Source of the DNA: DSSB01 sp046346845
Lineage (GTDB): Bacteria; UBA10199; DSSB01
Reading direction: 5' to 3'
DNA: 64,000 nt
Assembly (NCBI GenBank): GCA_046346845.1
Contig: JAXMHH010000004.1
Coordinates: forward strand, 1 to 64,000
Each line of letters opens with the position of its first letter. Position 1 is the stretch's first letter. Positions 1-6,652 of this stretch are shown in pieces. The translations under genes and the position numbers were made by a program. Below the pieces are notes generated by a model. The model did not search any database, was not told where the DNA came from, and was given only the letters and a program-made list of their open reading frames with translations.

Positions 1-1002
1 TTTTGGGTAGGCTCTTTTTTCGATAATACCGTTGCCTCGGAGGCCTCCGCCGCGGGCTGCTATGATTCCGACCCTAATACCAAATGCAACAACTCCATTA
101 TCTTCGACAGCTCCAACGTGCCCGAGCGCAGTGTGGTCGACGCCATTCAGGGCCGCTGCGCCCGGTTCTCGGTCCTGGCCTTTGCGGCCATCGTGCCCCA
201 GCAAGATGCCGCAGGAAACATCACCTCGCCCATTCTCAAGAGCGCCCAGATGGTGGTCTCGGGGGCCTGCGTTCCGCCGGTCATCGCGCCGGATCCTACC
301 TGTGCCACCGATGGCAATCCTCGGTGGAACGAGACCGCTTGCCCCACGGGAGGTATCACCTTGGAAGAGCTGCAAGGCACCGTGACCCATGAGGTCGGGC
401 ATTTCCTCGGCTTAGACCATACCCTGACGAACAAGCAAAATTACATCGACTGCAAGACGGGTGCGGCCGGCTGCGTCCCGGAGAATATCCCCACGATGAT
501 CGGGTTTTTCATCCCCGGCGCCAACCTGAACACCCTGCACTACGACGACAAGGTGACCTTCTCGCGCTACTACCCCTCGGCGGGTATGGCGGCGGCGACT
601 TGCACGATCAAGGGGGCCGCCTTGAGCTCGGTGGGTTCGGGAAGCACCAGCGGTCGCTGTCTGGAGGTCGTGGCCAAGAAAAACAACGACCCTGCCTTTG
701 CCGCCTCGTTTATCGCGGGTTCCGAGGTCGCTCGTGCCAACAATAACGGCCAGCAGAACAACTGCACTGCGGGCTCGGCCGCCGCCTGTGGGGCCTACGA
801 AATCCGCGGGCTGGAGCCCGGCAACTACACCTTGAGCGTGCAGAACTTCAACGACAACGGCAAAGGGAGTGCGCTTAACGGCTTTATCTTAGAACCCTGT
901 CACCCGGCCTTTGACAGCACGGCCTTTGGGGATAATCCTACGGCGGCAAATGTCGTCTGCGCCGCGGGTGGCACGGTCAACCAAGACGTCCATGCCAATT
1001 GA
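1..1002 (+). CDS. Matrixin-like secreted zinc metalloprotease, 5' end outside window
   Basis: The reading frame is open from base 1, so the true start and any signal peptide lie upstream; 333 codons are visible. The zinc-binding HExxHxxGxxH motif reads HEVGHFLGLDH (first His codon at 388) and is followed by the Met-turn segment IPTMIGFF, which together define the metzincin/matrixin catalytic core. After the catalytic part comes a Cys-containing domain ending in an ITGLxPGxYTLxVQ-like strand pattern (here IRGLEPGNYTLSVQ), resembling carboxypeptidase-regulatory-like beta domains. It is a paralogue of the next two genes but lacks their Gly-rich CSLM tail, ending in VNQDVHAN. Likely an exported peptidase; the substrate is unknown. 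Seen: motif and paralogy. Inferred: secretion, by analogy with the two complete copies. Confidence 0.85.
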   Translation, partial: FWVGSFFDNTVASEASAAGCYDSDPNTKCNNSIIFDSSNVPERSVVDAIQGRCARFSVLAFAAIVPQQDAAGNITSPILKSAQMVVSGACVPPVIAPDPTCATDGNPRWNETACPTGGITLEELQGTVTHEVGHFLGLDHTLTNKQNYIDCKTGAAGCVPENIPTMIGFFIPGANLNTLHYDDKVTFSRYYPSAGMAAATCTIKGAALSSVGSGSTSGRCLEVVAKKNNDPAFAASFIAGSEVARANNNGQQNNCTAGSAAACGAYEIRGLEPGNYTLSVQNFNDNGKGSALNGFILEPCHPAFDSTAFGDNPTAANVVCAAGGTVNQDVHAN

Positions 1003-1034
1003 TATCTTTGGTTGAAATACCGAGTTGGTTTCCA

Positions 1035-1066
1035 AGGGCCTTCTGTCACCAGAAGGCCCTTTTTTT
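1035..1066 (+). terminator. Rho-independent terminator
   Basis: A perfect 10-bp stem (AGGGCCTTCT paired with AGAAGGCCCT, loop GTCACC) is followed directly by a run of seven T. It lies 33 bases after the stop of the first metalloprotease gene and would end its transcript. Confidence 0.93.
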
Positions 1067-1234
1067 GTGGAAAACCTTGCCAGGGATAGCTTCGTAGCCA
1101 TTTCTATTTAAAGCCCCTCAGGGGTAAAAAAAATTCTTTAAATAATGGCGAATTAGAGCACAACCTTGTACAAGGACTAGCGATACAGGCTTCACTTCAG
1201 ATTATAATCGGTGACTCATCGGAAAAGGTTCCCT

Positions 1235-2626
1235 ATGCGACTTCTGCCGCGCGTCTTCGCCCTCCTAGCCCTTTCGCTATTCGCCTCCCAGGCCTTCGCC
1301 GGTGGATCCATCAAAGTCGACATCAACGGGGTACCCCTGCACTGGGAGGGCAGCGTCGTCTTCAACCCCGATAAGGGCGGGCTCAAGAACAGCAACCCGA
1401 GCTATGACCACGCCAATACCGTCAAGATCATGAACGACGCCTTCGCGACCTGGATTAATCTCCTGCCCGCCGTGGGCGGGGGGCTCAGCTTTAGCGAGGG
1501 GGCGGGGATCCCCGAGACGGGCAGCGACGTCGACGTCAGCAACTACGGCCAATTTTTCGGGGTCGGCACCAACGAATGTTACGACAACGACCCCGGCACG
1601 CCCTGCGTCAACCCCGTTATCTTCGACGCCGACGGCGAGATCATCGACGACCTGTTCGGGGCCTGTTCCAAGTTCTCCATTTTGGGCTTCGCGGGTTTTG
1701 ACGACATCGAGGACGGCAGCGGCGACCCCGCCAGGACCGTCGTGAAGCGCGGGCAGGCCCTGTTCAGCGGCGCCTGCATCGGGCCGGCCGAGACCAAGGC
1801 CGGCTGCGGCTCCTGCAAGCGCACCCTCACCGACAACGAGATCCGCACCATCATCACCCATGAGATCGGCCACCTGCTGGGCATGGACCACAGCCAGGTC
1901 AATCCCGACTCCTATCTCCAATGCCTGCGGGGCGGCGGCTGCGATACCGCCACGGCCCAGGACATCCCGACGATGTTCCCCATCCTGGTGGAGGGGGCCG
2001 GGATGGTCGACCTGCACCGGGACGACAAGGCCTATTTCCAGCGCCTTTACGGCCGCGACGGCGACAATAGCTGCTCGGTTTCCGGAAAGATCTTGGCCAG
2101 CGACGGCCAAACCGAGGTTCGCGGCGTGGAAGTGGTGGCGCGCAACGTCAATGCCGGCACCGCCGACGCGATCTCCTTTATCTCCGGCGCCGAGTCGCCC
2201 AAGATCAATAATTTCAGCCGCAAGCAGGGCAACTGCAAGAGCGACTGCGGGGCCTATACCCTTGCCGGCCTGGCGCCGGGCGAGACCTACCAGCTGTGTG
2301 TGCAGCATATCCTTTCGCAATTCACCGGCGGTTCCAGCATCGAGCCCGTGGACCCGCCCTTCCAGGGGATTACCGACGACTGTCCCCATGGCCTGACGGT
2401 CACCTGCGACTGTCCCAGCGGCAATGGCTGTCCCCAGATCTCCGGGAAAGACATCACCACCGACGTCAATCCCGGCAGCATCGACCAGGGCGGTGAAGAA
2501 CCCCAGATCGTAGATCCGGGCGCCGATCAGGGGGGAGGCGGAGGCTGTAGTCTGATGCTTCCGCGCCGCGTCAAAACCGGACTTAGCCCTTGGTATTTCT
2601 TGAAGTCCCAGCTTCCGAAAAATTAG
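1235..2626 (+). CDS. Matrixin-like secreted zinc metalloprotease (paralogue 2)
   Basis: This 463-residue protein starts with a clear signal peptide (basic MRLLPR, hydrophobic core, AxA site at SQAFA). I chose ATG 1235 over the in-frame GTG at 1211 because GGAAAAGG lies 6 bases upstream and the signal peptide then begins correctly. The catalytic motif HEIGHLLGMDH covers residues 209-219 with Glu210 as base and His209, 213 and 219 as zinc ligands; the Met-turn is IPTMFPI. A Cys-rich beta domain follows (about residues 285-420). The C-terminus has a poly-Gly stretch, the motif GGCSLMLP, and a short basic tail, recalling MYXO-CTERM or Synergist-CTERM sorting tails but without a strong transmembrane helix. 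Its own promoter should lie at 1067-1234, downstream of the terminator. Substrate unknown. Confidence 0.9.
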   Translation: MRLLPRVFALLALSLFASQAFAGGSIKVDINGVPLHWEGSVVFNPDKGGLKNSNPSYDHANTVKIMNDAFATWINLLPAVGGGLSFSEGAGIPETGSDVDVSNYGQFFGVGTNECYDNDPGTPCVNPVIFDADGEIIDDLFGACSKFSILGFAGFDDIEDGSGDPARTVVKRGQALFSGACIGPAETKAGCGSCKRTLTDNEIRTIITHEIGHLLGMDHSQVNPDSYLQCLRGGGCDTATAQDIPTMFPILVEGAGMVDLHRDDKAYFQRLYGRDGDNSCSVSGKILASDGQTEVRGVEVVARNVNAGTADAISFISGAESPKINNFSRKQGNCKSDCGAYTLAGLAPGETYQLCVQHILSQFTGGSSIEPVDPPFQGITDDCPHGLTVTCDCPSGNGCPQISGKDITTDVNPGSIDQGGEEPQIVDPGADQGGGGGCSLMLPRRVKTGLSPWYFLKSQLPKN

Positions 2627-2797
2627 CCGGCGGCGGGCGGCCGTCGATAGTTCCCGCATTTTCCGGGCTTAAACGTCCCTCCACAACTATTTCGTACAGA
2701 TTCCGATAAATCCCTCGATCCATTCATCAGGGTGCCGCGGGGTTGGGCGGATTTTTCCGCCTGCCGATGCCTAGCTCTTCTTCTTGGGGTGTAAGGA

Positions 2798-4144
2798 ATG
2801 ATGCGACGCTTTTTGACCTTTCTAGCCTTGATCTGCCTGTCTCCGATTTCCGCCTGGGCGGGGGGCGCCCACCAGACCACGATTCAAGGCATCCCGTATC
2901 GCTGGGAAAAAACCCTCGTCTACAACCTCGACCGCGGCGACCTGAAGCCCGGCGTCTCCGCTTACAGCCATGACGCGGTGGCGGCCGTCGTCAGCCAGTC
3001 TTTCACCACTTGGCGCAACGCCCTGACTTCCGGCGACCTGCCGATCAGCGAAGGGGCCTCCCTCCCGCTCAGCAGCGACAGCACGGCCAACGACGTGAAC
3101 GAAAACAACGCCTCGCTCTACCTGAATTCGCCCAAGCCGGTGAACCCCATCCTGCTCGACGCCGACGGCGAGATCATCGACTCGATTTACGGGGACTGCG
3201 CCAAGTACTCCCTGTTGGCCTTCGCGGGCTTCGAGACCCTGAACAGCGACACCGCCAGCGTCGTCAAGGGGCGGGCCGTGTTCAGCGGGGCCTGCATCCC
3301 CGACGGCTCGGGCAAGACGGTCTCCAAGTCCGGCTGCGGACCCTGCGTCATGACCCTCGACGAATCCCAGGTGAAGGCGATGATCCTGCACGAGCTGGGA
3401 CACCTGCTGGGCATGGACCACAGCCAGGTGAACCCCAATTCCTATCTGGAGTGCAGCCGCCAGGGCGTCTGTCCCATCTCGATGGAGGACGACCTGCCCA
3501 CGATGTTCCCGCTGATCGTTCCCGGCGCGACGATGCAGAGCCTACACCGCGACGACATCGCCTATTTCAATCGCCTCTATGGGAATCCCCAGGCCGACAC
3601 CTGTTCGGTGGCGGGGCGGGTGCTGGCCGGCGACGGCCAAACCGAGCTGCGGGGCGTGGAAGTGGTGGCGCGCAACCTCGACTCGCGCTTCGCGGAGACC
3701 GACGCCGTCTCCTTCGTCTCGGGCGCCGAGGCGCCGCGTCTGAGCGCCTCGAGCAAGGCTCGGGAGAATTGCGCGGGGAACTGCGGCGACTACCTCATCA
3801 CCGGCCTGCAGGAAGGGGAGAGCTACCAGCTCTGCGTCCAGAACATCCTCTCCCAGTTCAGCGGCGGCTCGGGCATCGAGCCGGTCGACCCGCCGGCGGC
3901 CTTGATCACCCCGGATTGCCCCAAGGAGCTGACCGTCACCTGCGAGTGCGGCGCCGGCGGCTGCCAGGCCTTCACCGGCCTCGACATCGTCACCCAGGGT
4001 TTCGATCCCTCCGCGGACGCCCAGGGCAACCTCAGCCAAGACTCGGGCGCCGGGGCCGGCGGTTGCAGCCTGATGCCGGAGCGTCCCACCGGGGCCTGGG
4101 CGCGGCTCAAAAAGCCGCTTGTTTTTGCCCTGCGGTTTCAGTAA
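2798..4144 (+). CDS. Matrixin-like secreted zinc metalloprotease (paralogue 3)
   Basis: This 448-residue protein has a signal peptide ending around SAWA and an AAGGA just before the tandem ATG codons at 2798 and 2801. The zinc motif HELGHLLGMDH begins at His198, with IPTMFPL-like Met-turn (LPTMFPL). Large blocks are nearly identical in pattern to paralogue 2, including the segment DADGEIID and the C-terminal GGCSLMP tail after a Gly/Ala-rich linker, so the two arose by tandem duplication. The gene is followed 12 bases later by a membrane protein gene on the same strand, suggesting co-transcription. It likely acts in the periplasm, cell surface or medium. The tail is probably an anchoring or sorting signal; that is inference. 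Confidence 0.9.
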   Translation: MMRRFLTFLALICLSPISAWAGGAHQTTIQGIPYRWEKTLVYNLDRGDLKPGVSAYSHDAVAAVVSQSFTTWRNALTSGDLPISEGASLPLSSDSTANDVNENNASLYLNSPKPVNPILLDADGEIIDSIYGDCAKYSLLAFAGFETLNSDTASVVKGRAVFSGACIPDGSGKTVSKSGCGPCVMTLDESQVKAMILHELGHLLGMDHSQVNPNSYLECSRQGVCPISMEDDLPTMFPLIVPGATMQSLHRDDIAYFNRLYGNPQADTCSVAGRVLAGDGQTELRGVEVVARNLDSRFAETDAVSFVSGAEAPRLSASSKARENCAGNCGDYLITGLQEGESYQLCVQNILSQFSGGSGIEPVDPPAALITPDCPKELTVTCECGAGGCQAFTGLDIVTQGFDPSADAQGNLSQDSGAGAGGCSLMPERPTGAWARLKKPLVFALRFQ

Positions 4145-4156
4145 CCGTCCCCCCGC

Positions 4157-5011
4157 ATGTATCATGTCTCCTTTATCCTGGTGATGTTCCTCTACCAGTT
4201 TTCGGTGGGCTGCATGATCCTCCTGGCCTTGATGCCGCTGAAGGAGGTTGATATCCAGTTTTACCGGCTCGCCAGCGGGCTCAGCGCCTTGCTCACGGCC
4301 ATCGGACTCTTCCTCAACCTCTATTATCCCTTCGAATTGCCGCAGAGCTTCGGCGTGGTGCGGGTGCAGCAGGGGCCCTGGCCCCAAATCGCCCTGGGGC
4401 TTTACATCGCCTTTTTCGCGGCCTCCTTCTTTCTTTACGTGCGCATGCGGATGAAACGGGCGGCAGGCGCCAAGCTCTTGGTACGGACGACGGCGGTCAT
4501 CGGCGCGCTCTCCTTGGTCGCTGAGGGACTGGTGTACCGCACCCAGGACCTCTACGGAGGGCTGAAGAATTTCGTCCTGCCCTTGCATTTCTTGACCGCC
4601 GCGATGTTTCTCGGGGTCTTCGTCCTCGCCATGATCTTCGGCCACTGGTACCTGGTCAAATCGATGCCCAAGCGGCTCTTGGCGCGGATGGCGGAGCTGC
4701 TGATCGTCATCCTCATCGCCCGGCTCCTGGTCGTGCTGGCGACCTTCTGGATCTACTCCAGCCAAGTGCCCAGCGGGGCGGCGGTCCTCGACCAATTGAT
4801 GGATATGTGGAAGGGCCACGGGATCTTCTTTTGGCAGCGGATGTTGGCGGGCCTGGGCATCCCCGCGGTGCTCTCCTACATGATCTGGAAGACAGCCAAG
4901 CTCGGGGCCAACCAGTCGGCGACCGGTCTTCTCTACGTCGGCGTCGTCTTCGTCATCATCGGCGAGATGATCTCGAAATACATCTTCTTGCTCTCGAGTA
5001 TTCCGATTTAA
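4157..5011 (+). CDS. Polytopic inner-membrane protein, function unassigned
   Basis: A 284-residue protein with about eight hydrophobic helices spread over its whole length (first helix near residues 3-22, last near 255-280). Conserved-looking features are GHWYLV in the middle of the chain (near residue 160), a charged loop with many Arg/Lys after TM3, and GEMISKY in the final helix. There is no signal peptide, which fits a multi-pass membrane protein. I do not recognise a named family; the general build recalls quinone-binding anchor subunits, but no heme-ligand pattern is certain. It follows the third metalloprotease by 12 bases and is followed 5 bases later by a zinc-ribbon membrane protein, so the three may be one transcript. 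Confidence 0.75.
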   Translation: MYHVSFILVMFLYQFSVGCMILLALMPLKEVDIQFYRLASGLSALLTAIGLFLNLYYPFELPQSFGVVRVQQGPWPQIALGLYIAFFAASFFLYVRMRMKRAAGAKLLVRTTAVIGALSLVAEGLVYRTQDLYGGLKNFVLPLHFLTAAMFLGVFVLAMIFGHWYLVKSMPKRLLARMAELLIVILIARLLVVLATFWIYSSQVPSGAAVLDQLMDMWKGHGIFFWQRMLAGLGIPAVLSYMIWKTAKLGANQSATGLLYVGVVFVIIGEMISKYIFLLSSIPI

Positions 5012-5016
5012 TTATT

Positions 5017-5478
5017 ATGCAGCTTCGCTTCCACTGTCCCCATTGCGACCTGCCCATGATCCTCTCCCGCTGGGAGACCCTGGAGAACTTCACCTGTCCC
5101 AGCTGCAAGCAGCCCATCCCGACCTACGTCGACGCCAAGGCCAAGGCCAAGGACCAGCTCGAGATCGACCACTGCCTGATCTGCGACTGCAAACAGCTGT
5201 TCACCCAGAAGAGCTTCAACCGGAATTTGGGCTTGGGGATCGTGGTGCTGGGGGTCATCGCCAGCTTCTGGACCTACGGGATTAGTTTGCTGGTGGTGGC
5301 GGCGATCGACCTGCTCTTATACCGCCTGCTTCCGCCCATGCTCGTTTGCTATCAGTGCGACGCCGAGTTCCGCGGCTTCAAGAAGAACCCCAAATTCAAG
5401 CTCTACAACCACCTCAAGGCCGCCCACGTCAAAAAACAGGCCACCTATCCGGGGGCGGAAGAGGCCGGGGAACACTAA
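5017..5478 (+). CDS. Zinc-ribbon membrane protein, unknown function
   Basis: A 153-residue protein starting at ATG 5017, five bases after the upstream stop, with no obvious ribosome-binding site, so translation is probably coupled. The N-terminus holds CPHC and CPSC (a four-Cys zinc ribbon), followed by a second pair CLIC-DC. Two adjacent hydrophobic helices follow (about residues 68-105), then another CYQC pair and a basic tail containing a YNHLKAAH segment, which could add His ligands. The layout suggests a membrane-anchored metal-binding protein with soluble ends on the same side. No family name is assigned. Confidence 0.7.
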   Translation: MQLRFHCPHCDLPMILSRWETLENFTCPSCKQPIPTYVDAKAKAKDQLEIDHCLICDCKQLFTQKSFNRNLGLGIVVLGVIASFWTYGISLLVVAAIDLLLYRLLPPMLVCYQCDAEFRGFKKNPKFKLYNHLKAAHVKKQATYPGAEEAGEH

Positions 5479-6017
5479 GCTCTCTTAACTTTTGCAACCT
5501 TCTCGCTCGATACGAGCCCCGGCCTGGCTTGGGGAGGGTCTCCTCGAAGCCGCGGCTCCGGTCGGCCTACTCACGCCAAAAAAGCCGGTTCGCCTATTGT
5601 TTTGGAGTCCTCCTGCGTCGGCCTCCAAAACAAAGGCTCGCTCGGCCTTTTTGCCGCTCGTGCGGCCTCCCTCCCGCCTAACGGCTTCGAGGAGACCCTC
5701 CCCAGGCCAGGCCTAATACTGGTGCGGAGGCTTGAGGGAAAATATTGGGAGAGTACTTCCTGCCTTGGTGATAGATAACCGAACAGGGCGAACCTCTCTG
5801 CTCCGGTAAAGGCAAACTTCCGCTGGATCGCCTTTTCGAAGAATTCGACGGAGTGGGTTTTGATCAAGGATTCGAATAGCGGTCTGTTGGCAAAAACCGG
5901 TGGTCGGGCCAAGCCGCCGTTGGCGGATCGGCGGGTCCCGAAAATCCGAAGGATTTTCGGTCGGTCGATGGAGGCCGGATTGATTCCGGCCGGAATAAGG
6001 TGGTTTGCAACAGCCTG
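5479..6017. other. Non-coding stretch rich in palindromes
   Basis: No convincing gene occupies these 539 bases between two genes that point toward each other. They contain a small hairpin at 5506-5516 (CTCG-ATA-CGAG), the large inverted-repeat element at 5521-5713, a 10-bp stem with 3-base loop at 5938-5960 (CCGAAAATCC / GGATTTTCGG), and a 7-bp stem at 5973-5991. Reverse-strand frame 5571-5912 starts only with TTG and reads into the inverted repeat, so I do not call it a gene. The stretch may hold the 3' ends of both flanking transcripts plus a mobile or structural repeat. Confidence 0.6.
5521..5713. repeat. 193-bp palindromic element with 32-bp inverted ends
   Basis: The arms 5521-5552 and 5682-5713 are inverted copies with 31 of 32 positions matching. 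Nested inside is a second perfect 11-bp inverted pair, TTGTTTTGGAG (5597-5607) and CTCCAAAACAA (5623-5633), with a 15-base loop. The DNA or RNA could fold into one long branched hairpin. No target-site duplication is evident at the edges. It could be a non-autonomous mobile element (MITE-like), an intergenic repeat family, or a bidirectional transcription end. Confidence 0.8.
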
Positions 6018-6518
6018 TCAGTGGCCCGCGCTTGCCGGCGCTTGCACCTTTGGCGCCTTTGCCAGCACTTCCTTCAGGTCCTTCAGCAAATCCTCGCTGC
6101 TATGGCGGAAGATCGGCAGGCTCTCCACGTGCTTGAAGAGGATAGTCCCGTCTTCCGCGAGGAGGAAGAGGGCGCGTTTTGGACTGCCCATGATGCTGAT
6201 CACCTTGTAGGCCTTGGTGACGCGGCTGTCGTAGTCGTTCAGGAGCGGGAAGGGAAATTGGTACTTCTCGGCGAACTTCTTGTTGCTGTGCTCGTCGGGG
6301 TGGGAAATGCTGATTCCGTAGATCTGTACCCCCAATTGCTGGAAGGCGCCGTAATGGTCGCGGTAGTCGCAGAGCTGTGCGGTGCAGACCGGCGTGTTGT
6401 CGCCGGGATAGAAAACCAACAACACCTTGCCTTTGGCGAGCGCCTTCTTGAGTTCGACGCGCTCTTGGTTTTGGTCGAGCAGGTTAAAATCGGGCGCTTT
6501 TTCTCCAACGTCCGGCAT
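6018..6518 (-). CDS. bcp: Peroxiredoxin, Bcp/PrxQ type
   Basis: A 166-residue thiol peroxidase of the AhpC/TSA superfamily that reduces hydroperoxides in the cytoplasm, recycled by thioredoxin. The active site reads PVCTAQLCD: the first Cys is peroxidatic and the Cys five positions later is the usual PrxQ resolving residue. The thioredoxin-fold start (GEKAPDFNLLDQ) and FYPGDNTPVC are typical. I place the start at ATG 6518 because GAGG lies 6 bases upstream; upstream in-frame ATGs lack a ribosome-binding site. The Thr of the usual T-P-x-C lies at its normal place. The C-terminal tail is Ala/Pro-rich. It is divergent from the phosphofructokinase fusion, with 134 bases for both promoters. Confidence 0.93.
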   Translation of the reverse strand: MPDVGEKAPDFNLLDQNQERVELKKALAKGKVLLVFYPGDNTPVCTAQLCDYRDHYGAFQQLGVQIYGISISHPDEHSNKKFAEKYQFPFPLLNDYDSRVTKAYKVISIMGSPKRALFLLAEDGTILFKHVESLPIFRHSSEDLLKDLKEVLAKAPKVQAPASAGH

Positions 6519-6652
6519 GGGCCACCTCATCTGGGGGTTGAAAATTGCCGGTCTTATAGACTCAGTCGATTTTTTTGACAACCTCTTTTCTTCGTCCGCG
6601 ATAAGAAAAACATCTAGAATTATCAGTAGTTAAACGATTATCGGGAGGCGCT

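Noticed and set aside
1164..1175. 12-bp palindrome CCTTGTACAAGG upstream of the second metalloprotease gene
   Set aside because: A single short palindrome in an A/T-rich leader; it may be an operator, but nothing else in the window supports a regulator for it.
1277..2659. 460-codon minus-strand frame opposite the second metalloprotease gene
   Set aside because: It is the antisense shadow of a GC-rich gene with a signal peptide and zinc motif on the plus strand; its own translation is low in complexity.
5571..5912. Reverse frame of 113 codons across the palindromic stretch
   Set aside because: It starts only with TTG, has no ribosome-binding site, reads through the inverted repeat, and matches no family that I recognise.
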